64,000 nt of DNA from Omphalotus guepiniiformis (taxonomy: Eukaryota > Basidiomycota > Agaricomycetes > Agaricales > Omphalotaceae). Positions 18,380-30,024 of the stretch are shown here, piece after piece; position 1 is the first letter of the stretch, and each line of letters begins with the position of its first letter. The notes under the pieces were generated by a model. That model had not been told where the DNA came from. It saw only the letters and a list, made by a program, of their open reading frames with translations, and searched no databases. The stretch covers positions 1,054,001 through 1,118,000 of the forward strand of contig JAQOOI010000079.1 in the NCBI GenBank assembly GCA_028554645.1, written 5' to 3'. The position numbers and the translations under genes were made by a program.

Positions 18380-21300
18380 TTACAGGTCCTTCTGAGTTAG
18401 AATCGGAACAATCTAGTGTAGATCACATAGATAGCAAATTTCATTTTGTATTTACGCACCCTGAGAATAAATTTGCGTCAGCATCTACAAAGACCGATTC
18501 AAAACCTGTGAGAGAGAGATATCCGCCGAATTCACCAGAATGGATAGCGCAGAGAGTAAGAGAGGATGAGTCAGAACGAGCGGTGGGAATCTTGAAAACA
18601 TGGATGCCAACCTGTCGGGCCAGGGAAGCATCAGAAGCAACGGTTGCCCAAATTAGGTCATTGGATATTAGCGAAGCCGTATCAGCCGTAAAGACGCTCA
18701 AAAAATCTTTACGCTTTGTGAAAGGTACTAAGGGACGAGATCTCAAATTGTCGGTCACAATCGAAGACATAGAAAGTGGCAAACAAATTGAGACGTCGGC
18801 ATTACTTGATAGTGGAGCCACGGGTTCTTGCGTAAACAAAGAATTCGTAGAGAAGCACGGCTTAACTGTCAAGAAACTACCAATCAGGATGCCGGTATAT
18901 AATGCAGATGGTACCTTAAACGAAGACGGTTCAATCGAAGGATTCGTGGAAGTCAGATTGGCAATAGGAGATCATGCGGAGCGCATTGAACTTGCTGTTA
19001 CCAATTTAGGAAAAACGGACATTTTCTTAGGACTAGACTGGTTAAGACGTCATAATCCAAACATAGATTGGAATGACTCAATCTTGAACTTTGACCGGTG
19101 TCCAAAGAAGTGCGGCTATATTCCGTTTTTCCTAAAACCCGAATCTGAGGCTGAGATCCAAGAACTCGAAGAAGGCGACAGGTTGTTTTACCTGAATTGG
19201 GACGGATATCTCCGGAGTATGACTTTTGGAAAAGGAAAAAAGACGGAGTCAAAGGCAGACAAGTATGTCAATGGGTATAAAGATGTCTTTGACGAAGCCG
19301 ATTTCCAAAATCTACCGGAACGTAGACCCTGGGACCATGCAATTGAATTGAAGCCGGACTTCACACCGGTTGATTGCAAAGTATATCCATTAAACCCTGC
19401 GGAACAAGTAGTATTGGATGAGTTTATCAAGGAAAACCTGAAATCTGGACGAATCAGAACGTCGAAGTCACCTATGGCGTCACCATTCTTCTTCGTAAAA
19501 AAGAAGGACGGGAAGCTTCGACCAGTCCAGGATTATCGGAAACTGAATGAAGCAACGATAAAGAACAAATATCCGTTGCCGCTCATTCAGGAACTCATCG
19601 ATAAACTGAAAGATTCCAAGGTTTTTTCTAAAATGGATGTTCGATGGGGATATAACAATATCCGAATCAAGGATGGTGATGAGTGGAAGGCGGCCTTTAG
19701 AACTAATCGGGGACTCTTTGAGCCAACGGTTATGTTCTTTGGACTCACAAATTCTCCCGCGACCTTTCAAGCTTTCATGAACCACATATTGAGGGACTTG
19801 ATTAACGAAGGACACGTCATGGTATACTTGGACGACATTTTAATATTCACGGATACAATCGAAGAACATCAATCAATTGTAAAAAGGGTATTAGACATAT
19901 TACGAGAACATAAGTTATATCTGAGACCCGAAAAATGTGAATTCGAAACAGACGTCGTTGAGTATCTGGGAGTTTTTGTGGGGAACGGACAAGTACGCAT
20001 GGACCCGAAGAAAGTTAAGGCGGTAAAAGATTGGAAAGTGCCGGGAAACAAGAAAGAAGTACAATCTTTCTTGGGTTTCTGCAACTTTTACCGACGATTC
20101 ATTCGAGGGTTTAGTCAAATAGCCAAACCATTGTCTTCACTTACCGGGAACACAAAATGGGAATGGACAGAGCTACAACTGCAGGCATTCGAAGAACTCA
20201 AGAGTAGAATTGCCGAGGAAGTAGTTTTGACCATACCAAGGGATCAGGGACAATTCCGTGTAGAAGCGGATTCATCGGACTATGCAAATGGAGCCGTGCT
20301 ATCACAAAAAATAGACGGTAAATGGTGGCCAATCGCCTTTAGGTCGAGATCTCTTAATGAAACAGAACGTAATTATGAGATCTACGATAAGGAAATGATG
20401 GCTATCATGGATTCCCTTGCAGACTGGCGGCAATACCTAATGGGAGCAGCAGAATCCTTCGAGATTTACACAGATCATCAAAATCTGCAGTATTTCAAGA
20501 AGCCCCAGAAGTTGAACCGCCGACAAGCCCGATGGATAACGGAATTATCCGAGTACGATTTTACCCTGATCCATAAACCTGGAAAGTCAATGGGGAAGCC
20601 TGATGCATTGTCCAGGATGGCCAATCATGAGACGGGGGAAAATGACAACGCGAACTTAGTACTTCTGAAGCCGGAACTTTTTTCGATCAACAAACTGGAA
20701 ATGCCCGAAGATGAGATCTTAGATCTTATCAAAAAGAAGTCAAAAGTACGGGATAATCTAGTCAATAAGGCTTTAGAAGGAAAAGATCAGGGTTGGGTCG
20801 AGTCATCAGAAGGAATAGTCACATGGCAAGATCGAATCTATGTACCCATTGACAATAGGTTACGAGGAAAGATCATTGGCATTCATCATGACTCGGTTCT
20901 TGCGGGACATCCGGGACAATTTAAAACCATGGAGTTGGTAACAAGGAACTATTGGTGGCCAGGAATCACTCAAGATGTACGGAAGTACGTCAAGGGTTGC
21001 GAAAAATGTCAAGCTACTAAAAGTCATCGAACCAAACCAACTGGAACTCTGGTACCGAATGAGATTCCGGATGGACCATGGCAGACAATCGGAACGGACT
21101 TGATTGGCGAACTACCGGAAGCTGGCGGATTTAATGCAATAAGCGTAACTGTGGATCATTTCACAAAGCGGGCACGCTTAGTTCCCACGCATATGTCATT
21201 AACGTCGGAAGGAATGGCCCGGATCTATAGAGACAGGATCTTCCCAATACACGGATTACCACGAAAAATCATTCATGATAGAGGTCCACAATATCACTCT

Positions 21301-22299
21301 AAATTCATGAAAGAACTTTACCGACTATTGGGAATTCAGGGTAGCTTCACAACGGCGTACCATCCACAGAGTAACGGTCAAACTGAACGAATAAACCAAG
21401 AGATAGAACATTATCTCAGGATTTTCATTAATCAGCATCAGAATGACTGGCACGAGTGGTTGCCAACAGCGGAATTCGTATTGAATGATAGAGTACACTC
21501 GGCTACAAAAGTGTCTCCATTCTTTGCGGATATGGGAAGACATCCGTATAAAGGAACAGCTCCGGTTGAGAAGTCATCAAACCCAACGGCACAGGAATTT
21601 GCGGAATCAATGAAGAAGATCAGAGAAGAAGTAGGATCGGCATTGACGAAGGCAAAAGCGGACATGGCACGACATTACGACAAGAAGCGGACAGCGTCAA
21701 TAGAATACAAGCCGAAAGACAAAGTCTGGCTTGAAGCAACAAATCTAACATCTGATCGTCCAATGAAAAAACTGGATGATAAAAGATTTGGTCCATTCGA
21801 AGTCGTAGAAAAAGTAGGCGCCACATCCTATCGTCTTAAGATACCAAAGACCTGGAAACGGATCCATCCTGTGTTTAACGAAGTACTGCTTACTCCATAT
21901 CACGAGCCGCAATTTCCAGAACAACCCAAGAACGATCGACCCCCGCCTGTGATAGAAGGAAAAGAGCCGGAGTTTGAAGTAGAAGAGATTGTAGATTCAG
22001 GGAAATACAGGGGAGGAAAATTTGGATACAAAGTACACTGGAAAGGATATTCGCGACACGAGCAGACATGGGAGCCGTTAGCGAATCTAACAAATGCGAA
22101 GGAAGCGATCGAGGATTTCCACAAAAAATTCCCCAATAAACCTCGACTTCGTAAACTCGAAATACCTATTTCCTCATTCCCGACATCATTATTTCGACCA
22201 ATGCCTCAACACGATACCTATACCGAAGTAGTAGATCAAAAGAAAATGCCAACTGAGGCCTTAGCAGTGAAGTTAGGACGATGGGGACATCGTGCCTAA
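18208..22299 (+). CDS. pol: Chromovirus copy 2 pol polyprotein
   Basis: Intact 1363-codon frame, with entry expected at about 18361 by frameshift. It has the same domains as copy 1: protease DSGATGS, reverse transcriptase YLDDILIF, RNase H, H-H-C-C/DDE integrase and C-terminal chromodomain. It differs from copy 1 by scattered substitutions (for example DTIEEH for GTIEEH after the YLDD motif). The stop overlaps the polypurine tract at 22298-22310. Confidence 0.95.
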   Translation: MFQLRSQGTHVPGLPIEEGTESAADKCDRGREEGGTATELVPKLVEVGHGFCQDSEVITGPSELESEQSSVDHIDSKFHFVFTHPENKFASASTKTDSKPVRERYPPNSPEWIAQRVREDESERAVGILKTWMPTCRAREASEATVAQIRSLDISEAVSAVKTLKKSLRFVKGTKGRDLKLSVTIEDIESGKQIETSALLDSGATGSCVNKEFVEKHGLTVKKLPIRMPVYNADGTLNEDGSIEGFVEVRLAIGDHAERIELAVTNLGKTDIFLGLDWLRRHNPNIDWNDSILNFDRCPKKCGYIPFFLKPESEAEIQELEEGDRLFYLNWDGYLRSMTFGKGKKTESKADKYVNGYKDVFDEADFQNLPERRPWDHAIELKPDFTPVDCKVYPLNPAEQVVLDEFIKENLKSGRIRTSKSPMASPFFFVKKKDGKLRPVQDYRKLNEATIKNKYPLPLIQELIDKLKDSKVFSKMDVRWGYNNIRIKDGDEWKAAFRTNRGLFEPTVMFFGLTNSPATFQAFMNHILRDLINEGHVMVYLDDILIFTDTIEEHQSIVKRVLDILREHKLYLRPEKCEFETDVVEYLGVFVGNGQVRMDPKKVKAVKDWKVPGNKKEVQSFLGFCNFYRRFIRGFSQIAKPLSSLTGNTKWEWTELQLQAFEELKSRIAEEVVLTIPRDQGQFRVEADSSDYANGAVLSQKIDGKWWPIAFRSRSLNETERNYEIYDKEMMAIMDSLADWRQYLMGAAESFEIYTDHQNLQYFKKPQKLNRRQARWITELSEYDFTLIHKPGKSMGKPDALSRMANHETGENDNANLVLLKPELFSINKLEMPEDEILDLIKKKSKVRDNLVNKALEGKDQGWVESSEGIVTWQDRIYVPIDNRLRGKIIGIHHDSVLAGHPGQFKTMELVTRNYWWPGITQDVRKYVKGCEKCQATKSHRTKPTGTLVPNEIPDGPWQTIGTDLIGELPEAGGFNAISVTVDHFTKRARLVPTHMSLTSEGMARIYRDRIFPIHGLPRKIIHDRGPQYHSKFMKELYRLLGIQGSFTTAYHPQSNGQTERINQEIEHYLRIFINQHQNDWHEWLPTAEFVLNDRVHSATKVSPFFADMGRHPYKGTAPVEKSSNPTAQEFAESMKKIREEVGSALTKAKADMARHYDKKRTASIEYKPKDKVWLEATNLTSDRPMKKLDDKRFGPFEVVEKVGATSYRLKIPKTWKRIHPVFNEVLLTPYHEPQFPEQPKNDRPPPVIEGKEPEFEVEEIVDSGKYRGGKFGYKVHWKGYSRHEQTWEPLANLTNAKEAIEDFHKKFPNKPRLRKLEIPISSFPTSLFRPMPQHDTYTEVVDQKKMPTEALAVKLGRWGHRA

Positions 22300-22310
22300 G
22301 GAGGGGGTAA

Positions 22311-22774
22311 TGTTACGAACAATGTATTCTTTTTCTTTTTCATCTTATCTTATCAACTGTTTGTACATGTAGACACTTTTATTATCAGTAGATAGTATCG
22401 TATTACTCAGATCTAGGGTTATATTAATTACGCATGTAGACAGCACAATGATCTTAGACACGCACAGAACACCAAGCGATCGAGATCACAACATGTATAT
22501 CTTGAGGCGATCATAACTCATGGATAAATCATGGTATACACACGTTAATTAGTCAAGGGTTACAACCCAGGGTTTAGGGTATTATTTACGTATATAAGAA
22601 CACTTCTTTTGTAGAATACTTCTTTAGCTTCGATCTAGTTTAATCTCCTCGAGTTAAACCTGTACTTAGCTACTTTCTTCTCAATCCTATCTCTCTTGCT
22701 TTGTCTTCTTATCTTCTTTGTAAGAAGTTAGATTCTGTGTGAAGTCACTTGAGTAATAACTCGGGTCGCTAACA
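22311..22774 (+). repeat. 3' LTR of chromovirus copy 2
   Basis: 464 bp, TG...CA, preceded by the polypurine tract and followed by the TAAAT target duplication. Confidence 0.94.
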
Positions 22775-22952
22775 TAAATCTTATTAAATTTTTGTAATTC
22801 TGCTTCTGCAAAAATCCTATTGAATCTACTTATTTTTATCTTTGAGATGTTATACACAAATGAAGCCTTTTCACTTCCGGAAATCTGCGGCAAACACGAG
22901 TAGATTCTACCCTCCGGAAATCCCACGCAAAAATCCTTGGCCCACAGCAGTG

Positions 22953-24145
22953 CTTGAAGCGGGGGGCGACCATAGGAGAATGCCGAAATATCAACCCCTC
23001 GAGAGGTGTCGTGAGAATTCAAGGCGGCAGCTAGTTGGCATTCCTATGGCAGTCTGTGCGGCTTGATGGATTCTCATTCTTGCTCACTGCCTCTCTTGTT
23101 ATAAGAAAGTGTAATGGATACGATGAATGTAATAAGAGATTACATATACACTTGTCAGTGTCTTGGCTGAAATATTGAAGGACAATTCATTGTTTGGGGT
23201 ATTGAAGCTGGTAGAGTACAACGGGGTTAGTGAAGGAAAAGAGTGGTGTGGAAGAGACTTGGAGTCTACCCAAAGAAAAAGAGAAGGAGCAGTCGGTCAG
23301 GCTAGAGGAACATAACAGCAGCAGCGTCAATCAGTAGATTAGATCTTTGCTTGCTGCGATGACGGAACCTAGATAATGGTGGTCAGAGAACTAGATCAAT
23401 AGAAGGCTCAACTATTAGTTCTCGATGAAACAAAGGGCTCTTGAGGCTCAGGTGAAAGGGCTCAAAATACAGAGTTAAGGTGGGGGTACAAGACAAAGCC
23501 CCAGATACCCAGGCCTCCCCAATTTATAGGGATTCTTGACAGGTTACAACTGCGAGAAAAGAGTGAATACGGTAAGTACGCGGACATGTGACCATGTGGG
23601 TTATTCCCAAAAGAGTCTTTTCTGTCATGTCCTAGCTCGACACCGGCTTGCCACCAATGTGGATCCCCTGCGCAACAACGTCGGAGGGTCGCCAGTCCTC
23701 TTTTCTACTTTCCCAAGGTAGGACGCGTGCAGCAGGTTCAGTGGGGCGAGTATCGAGCAATTCGGCAACAGTCCAGATGTATCGTACGAAAGAAGGTTCT
23801 AACGAGGACAGACGATATAAGCAGTTATGACTGGATGGAATGAAAACATAATGGAAGGAGTAATTAGAGCTTGAAAGAAAAGAGGTGTCGTATCTAGGGC
23901 AGACCACTCTTCCACAGCAGATAATATCATACTTCATATACACTTCAAGTATTGAGGTTAGACAACAAGACGTGTTTGCCAGTTACTCACAGTATGCAAA
24001 CACTCTACATAGTTCAACTGCTGGAAGCGAGTCGTTGGAGCATCAGTGGTTCAGTTGCCGTCTGGATGCTGCCTTATATTCTCATGACACCTCTCAAGGG
24101 GTTGATATTTCGGCATTCTCCTATGGCCACCCCCCGGCTTGAAGT
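22953..24145. repeat. Inverted pair of a conserved ~85-bp block (22953-23040 and 24061-24145)
   Basis: The two blocks are about 80% alike in opposite orientation. Both can be read as the peptide SHDTS-(R/Q)-GVDISAFSYG-(R/H)-PP (minus strand on the left, plus strand on the right), and several of the base differences are silent. This suggests fragments of one protein-coding exon or of an element. No full gene is present around either copy. Confidence 0.55.
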
Positions 24146-24549
24146 GACATTACTAAGCGTAAATTTACGTATGTATAGAACCACCTTGAAAACACAAGGC
24201 ACACCGGCATCGAAGAAAAACAGTAGAGATGAAGCAAAACGTTGACGCGGTGCAGTGAGTGAGTTGAGTATGTGTAAGTGTATTATTTCCCGAGTATAGG
24301 TATGCGTGTGGTCAAACAAATCCTTTCAGCTTGACAGCTTCTCAACAGAAGAAATCCGAGATACGCATTCTGGTCTTTCTTTGGGCGATGCTTAATCCGA
24401 CGTTATGCCATCGAACAAGACCGCACACCACCTCCAAAGAACGCTATCTCACCGTTCCACTCTCCCAGAACACTACGCCTCATCCTCTTACTAATCGTTG
24501 TCCACTGCTCCGGCTAGGATACGAATACTGCGACCGACGGGGGTGTCGT
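23060..24549. other. Repeat-rich spacer; no gene recognised
   Basis: Apart from the inverted block, no open frame here shows a family signature or a consistent exon chain. It ends at the target duplication TCGT of the large retrotransposon. Confidence 0.45.
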
Positions 24550-24552
24550 TAA

Positions 24553-26353
24553 TGTGCAAGAATTAGACTGAGAGGGAGTCTCAAGAAACAACCTCTAACT
24601 CAATTCTAGGGGGGTTTGTGGAGGTGTGGCTGGCGTTGGCAAAGGTTCCGCACAGTTAAACTCGACAATTGAACTCAATACTGAGCTAGCAAGTGTCTGC
24701 AGTCCGCTCTGAACAGGGTATAAGTGACAGGGCAACTCAAAAACACAGGTTCAAGACAGAGGGCAACTAGTTTCTCAGGGGTTCAGGGGATGGTTCAGAG
24801 CAATAATCAGAGTGGGCAACTCGATCCAATGGTCCAAACAGTGACAGTATCAATCAGAACAGTAGCAGCAACAGTTTCAGCAGGCAGAACAGCACAGACA
24901 GAACAGCAGGGACAGCAACAGTTTCAGTATCTCTCTCAAGGTTTGCCACAAGGGACTTTACAGAAGTTTGCACAACTGGTATATTTCTCTATAACTGAAC
25001 TCCTAAGAGCCAGGCAATTTTCGTCTAGAAGAAGTTCTGCTTTGGTAGTGAGCCTAGGCAGTCCTAACTTAAGGAAAAAATATCTACAAGTAGGTAGTTC
25101 TTATATACAGGTCAGGAAATAAATATAGTAAATCTCGAAAATGTAAGGGAATCTGAGCAGAGTAAATAGAATAGATAACAGAAAGACTAATTGAGCAGGG
25201 ATTGGTGTCTTTTTAGGTATTTTTGTAGGTATTTTTCAGTTAGATACTGTCATGTATAGGTATCTTGGGTATAAAAATTGTTATAAAAATCGCTTTGTCC
25301 ATATAGTGGCTTGGCAATCAAGTCCAGGGTATCTAACCAGGGTGTACAGCACGCAATATCAGTCCAGAATGGTGCCATATGACAACATCTTTTATGATTT
25401 TGAAATTTGCAACTCTTTTGGATTTCCTAACTGGGGGCTGCTGGTGAGGTTCCTAGCAGATCCAGTGGTTATTTCTTCGTTTCAGAGGTCATCTAGACCC
25501 TACTCCGTTGTTACTATCATCCACAAGCTGTACAGTAGCACATGTGTCTATCTGACCAGATCTTGCATCTGATTTGTCTCCAGGAGGTACTTCTCCTTTT
25601 AGCTGGTTCTAGCAACAAGCTATGGGCAGTTTTATGTCCCAATAATCGTTTCTTCTTCCCTATTTGGGTGTCCGGGTTCAGGGTATCACTCAGTTAGATG
25701 CTACATTTCAGAGGGATACTCCAGAATCAACATCTAGCTCCATGGTAGGATAGCTTGAGTATCTAACTCCATTCCTCAGAAATGACTTAGAGGATTTTTC
25801 CTCTTTAGCCAACAGACAAAGGTGGTTCACAAGTAGTAACACCATCCTAAACATAGTACCAAATGTACAACATATTTCTCTGGTCAGAACAATACAAGAT
25901 TGTCTGCACTCTCAGCATTCAGTTTTTACAGCCAACCTGAGTTAGCAAGACCAGCTGGAGTTAGATAGTCCAGTGGACTTAGATGTTTCTCAGATTGAAT
26001 TGTAACTTCCATTATTCCCTTGGATTACAATCAAACAACACTCATGAGAGTTTCTAGTCTTTAGAGGGTGGGTCTAACCAACTCAACTTAGCATGGAACA
26101 TTGGTACTCCAATACAAAGTGAGAGGCAAAACTAGTATCTCTCTCCATGATCCCATTGGTCACAGTTGCTAAGTACCATATCATGTACTGTAGCTAACTC
26201 TACACTCAGGCTTGAGTAACTGAGTGTGTTCTCATGTTTCAACTAGCAGTCTGGGTGAGCTCTAGTCCTCATTGTTCAGTTTCCAATGTTTGAACAACCA
26301 AAATCTTTCTCAATCTGCATGATTTCAAGCCTAGACCGCTTTTAGTCGCGACA
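24553..26353 (-). repeat. 3' LTR (element sense) of the large retrotransposon
   Basis: 1801 bp, nearly identical to 39202-41002. In element sense it starts TGTCGCGAC and ends TTGCACA. It contains the dispersed word GAGTATCTAACTC at 25757-25769. Open frames within (for example 24724-25122) are glutamine-rich by composition only. Confidence 0.95.
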
Positions 26354-26365
26354 TCTCCCCCAAAG
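26354..26365 (-). promoter_or_regulatory. Polypurine tract of the large element
   Basis: On the minus strand CTTTGGGGGAGA lies directly before the TGTCGCGAC start of the 3' LTR, the expected plus-strand primer. A close copy stands inside the element at 29789-29800. Confidence 0.8.
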
Positions 26366-26845
26366 TAAAAGAAGATCGACCTCGATCGTCCATGATGGCC
26401 AATATCGAGTTAGATACTACTTTTTCAGGTAGATAGTCACAGAAGTCAAGTCAATTGCTTTACTATCACGTTGACACCTTGTCACAGTGAACTGCCGTTA
26501 GGCAGACTTCTCGATTGAAAGACCGATCAGTACGTTTTTCACTCGGCATGCCTCGGCAATGCTCAATTCGGAGAAACCCGATGTCTGCATCCGTCGAAGT
26601 TCAGCCAAATATGGAAGACCCCTTTCGTTCTTCACATCTCACTGAGTCTCCCTATGGACGACTTTTCTAGGGAACTTGCTAACTCCATTTCTTTAGGAAG
26701 CGATGCCTCCATTGAGTTCGTGAGTCAACTCATTCTTCTTTCTCTCACGGACCGTTTTGGTCGTGTCATATATAGTTGAGATCCCCGTTCCATGGAGTCT
26801 CCCTTTCCTTCTCGTTTCTCACTCTCTGCTTAGCGTGTACATACT

Positions 26846-29198
26846 ATGCAGGCCAACAACTACCAGGCCCTTTCCACCGTCTGCTCTAAGCTTGGGGACT
26901 TCGATCGTCGACTCCGCGACCAATCATTTGAACATTATGGTGCAGGTCTCCGGCTCAAACTGATGTCCACTACTTTCGAGGAGGCAAAATTCGCTCTTGT
27001 AGGTTTTGTTTTCGTTTCTTATTTATGCCTCTACTAACGCGTGTTTACGCTGTATAGGCTCACGTCGCGTTGGTTTTTAACCGTTGTCAGAAGAATGAGA
27101 CCCATTTGCCCGACTACTTCACTGGAACTTTCCTTGCCGCTTCGAATCTCGCGCTCTGGTTGCATCAACAGAGGCCAGGAACTTTCGTTCTGCCACCTTG
27201 GTGTCCTTCCAGGGCTCGGTATGACGATTTGCACAAAAAGTTCACAGTGAGTTATTTAGTTCAGGGGTCTATTCCTTTTGACATCTAATGCCTCATTTCT
27301 CGTTTAGCTTCGGAATCTCTGGGAGCCTCTACCGCCTTTTCCCAAGTCTCTCCTAGGCCCTCAGCTTGAAGACGACGAGGACGATGAGGAAGATGACGAG
27401 ATCCGCCTTTCCCCTATCGAACCCATTGCTTCCACTGCCAAATCCACTCGTTCTGCCAAGAAGACAGCTCCGGCTACGAAGACGAAACCTAAACCTGCCC
27501 TGACGCCGATGCCGGGTCGATCTGTGGTAAGTTTTAAGTTTCTCGCAGTGGATCCCTCCTGACTTGTTCATTTTTCTAGTCGAAACGCAAATCTCTGGAT
27601 TCCGAGGATTCTGCCGTCTTCACCGACGAATCTGACGACGACAACGCAGAGGTTCCTGATTCCGAGCCTCCGAGAAAGAAGACCCGGACCTCATTGACCA
27701 AGAAGCCTGAGGCTCCCAAATCTTCTAAGGTGAGTTCCATTTTCTCTTGCTTAGATGTATTCATTTCTCATATGTTTTACAGGGCAAGGGTAAGCAAGCG
27801 GTGAAACCTCGCCCGAAGACTCGTTCTATTCGCGTGGAGGAACCTGTCGAGGAACCGCCGGCGCGTCAAACTCGATCCAAAGCCGCTTCCACTTCGACCA
27901 AAACGACTCTCCCTGAATCCAGCGACGAGGAGGAAGTAGAGGATGAGGAAGACAAGCCCAAAAAGAAGAATGAGGGGTCGAAGGGTGCTAAGGAGTCCAA
28001 AGTCGATCTCTCTGCTCCTCTTTGGCCGAATCGCGCGGGTTTCTCAACTACATCCGTGCTGAAGGCTCCCGGCGTTCATGACGAACCCCCCAATCTTCAA
28101 GTAGGTCATCTTTTTCATTTCTCAATATGGTCTACTAACCTTTCCTTCCTTTGTCCAGCGTGTCGATGGTCGCACCTTTCAACACCGGAACAAGGAGGAA
28201 TATACCGACATTCCCGGTATGTCCTTTCATTTTTCTTAAGTATAGCTTTAGGCTAACAATTTGTCTAGATCGTACTGTCTTCGGGTGGCCTTACGGTCGT
28301 CCCGTTACACTTCAACAGCTCGTTTCTATTAATCGCTCGTTCGACCGCGTAAGTATCTCATTTTTCTTATTGCAGCATCTTTTATCTGATACTTTTTACA
28401 GTTCTTCGGTGATTCCATCTGCGCAGCTTGTGTTGGCAGTACCCATTCCGATGGTCGCAAGTGTCGCCCTCAAATCAAGGAGAACTCGTTCGACTGGAGA
28501 TGTAGTACCTGCGCCAAGGATAATCATGCGTGCAGTTGGACATACAGCCTCGAAGGTACCGATCAGATGCGCTGCCTTTCTTACACCTTAGCTCGCAGTA
28601 GTAGCGCTGGTGAGTTAATCTCATTTTTCTTATTGTATCAATTCAATTTCTAACTGAATTTCTCGTTTATCTAGTCATTGCACAAGAGGCGGGTCAACTC
28701 CAACTTCTTATCGACTCTTACGAGAAGATGCAGGAAGGGGTTGTCGCGCAGATGCAGGCCATGGAGCAGCTTCATGCTGGGATCATCGATCGTCAGGCGC
28801 ATATCAAGGCATCGTGCAGGGATCCTCGACTCGTACTCCATCAGCTTAAGACTGGTGACCCCTCCTTCGAATACACCGACGAGCAGATGCGACTTCTCTG
28901 TACCGCGCTTGGTTGGGACGTCAACATTGTGTCTCGCGCCAGCTATATCTCGAAGAACAGCGCTGGCAATTTCATCGTGGTCGATCCCGAGGAGGATAAA
29001 GCCGAAGTTGGCCCATCTCATCCCTCCACGTCTCGAGCCGAATCTATCGCTAAGAACACCGAAGAGCCGCGTCCAGCGACTGGTGCTTCTCACAACAATC
29101 CAGAGGTCGAGGATGATGAGGACAAATTGGACACCGAGAAGGTTCTCGCTCCCGCGAGCAGTCCACTACCTGAAGAGGATCATATCCCTTCAGAGTGA
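26846..29198 (+). CDS. Accessory gene A of the large element: acidic, Cys-motif protein, 9 exons
   Basis: Nine exons join in one frame to 632 aa: 26846-26998, 27058-27246, 27308-27526, 27580-27729, 27783-28100, 28159-28216, 28269-28348, 28402-28609, 28675-29198. All introns are GT..AG and short. It runs against gag-pol, between pol and the 3' LTR. The N-terminus is helical. The middle is rich in Lys, Ser and acidic blocks, as in nuclear proteins. Then come VFGWPYGRPVTL and a Cys-rich segment CAACVGSTHSDGRKCRP followed by WRCSTCAKDNHACSW, likely zinc-binding. A helical stretch follows (YEKMQEGVVAQMQAMEQL). No known enzyme was recognised. A TATA-like word lies at 26768. Function unknown; a DNA- or chromatin-binding role is a guess from composition. 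Confidence 0.8.
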
Positions 29199-30024
29199 CT
29201 CGCACACGAGGTTCCTCCAGCCCTTCTAGCGTATCTTCCTCAGCATTACGGTGATTCGTACGCAGCGTTGGACTGGTCATTTCTTTATCAGTAAACTGTT
29301 TGCATCTCGTGCAGGGTGACTCAAGTGTTCAACACACTGAGTTGCCCTTATATATCTTGTATTTCAGACACTCACTGTATTCTATTCAGATAATAGTACA
29401 TGTAGAGTGTCTTCCATAGCCATAACAATGAGCTCCTAGAGCTCAAATGTATTTCATTTATCTTGTTTTCTTCTTTAAGTGTGAACTTTAAGTTGAAATG
29501 TTATAAAAGTCCGAGTATCCCTCTCCAGATATAGTATCTAAGTCGAGCTTCAGAGGGAGACTCCACGATTACAGGTTATATTCAAATAAAACTCTGTAAG
29601 TATCTTTATTTATTATGGATAAGTCAAGATTTATTTTGCCCAAGGTTTCCGCGTGAAGACAGAGTTGAACTCGGCAATCTTAAGCCGGCTAAGCCCTCAG
29701 ACGGTCAAAGCTGTTCCAGATCTCTAGATCTTAATCTTTGAAAAATCAAAAATTACGCTCTAGAGTCATTGTTAACTTGTCTTTACTCTCTCCCCCAAAG
29801 CAAAATAAATTTCAACGTCCCCGTTGAATCGCATGGACCGGCCTAGTCAAGAAATTTTGACTTAGTAACCCGGTCCAGTTTTTCAATGTCCAAATCGAGA
29901 AGTTAGGTATAGAACTAGTATAAAAGGTTTCCCAAATCGTTGACGACGATTCAGCACCATAAGATACTTGGTTCTACCCTTTTTACATCCTTCCCAATTC
30001 TCATACTTCTCATACTTCATTACT
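29199..30024. other. Spacer between accessory genes A and B
   Basis: It contains words also found in the LTRs (for example CAGAGGGAGACTCC near 29550), a copy of the polypurine tract with similar following bases at 29789-29800, and a TATA box TATAAAAG near 29919, about 105 bases before the start of gene B. It may hold the remains of an LTR end or a duplicated promoter module. Confidence 0.55.

Larger units (their letters stand above)
16469..22774 (+). mobile_element. Ty3-type chromovirus, copy 2 (6306 bp, frames intact)
   Basis: Bounded by 464-bp LTRs (TG...CA) and the 5-bp duplication TAAAT (16464-16468 and 22775-22779). gag and pol are both open from end to end. The two LTRs differ at one site I saw (CTAGTGTAAT or CTAGTTTAAT). 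Compared with copy 1 the coding region is nearly the same, but the LTR is longer by about 35 bases and the leader differs. It looks capable of autonomous movement. Confidence 0.96.
16225..22950. mobile_element. Fold-back repeat (MITE-like), interrupted by chromovirus copy 2
   Basis: Left arm 16225-16286 and right arm 22886-22950 are imperfect inverted repeats: both read CTGTGGGCCAAG, then a TTTTTGC.TGGGATTT..GGAGGGTA core, from the outside in. Without copy 2 the arms would stand about 0.4 kb apart around an AT-rich centre. No clear target duplication was found at the outer ends, so the class (hAT-like or other) is open. The right arm ends exactly where homology between 22953-23040 and 24061-24145 begins, which supports its outer border. 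Confidence 0.5.

Noticed and set aside
24724..25572. Gln-rich and other frames within the long LTRs
   Set aside because: They are present in both LTRs, without domains and broken differently by small indels. They look like LTR composition, not genes.
28678..29229. Alternative open frame (183 aa) over the last exon of gene A
   Set aside because: It is a shadow in another frame. The chosen frame continues eight upstream exons and ends in an acidic tail like the rest of the protein.
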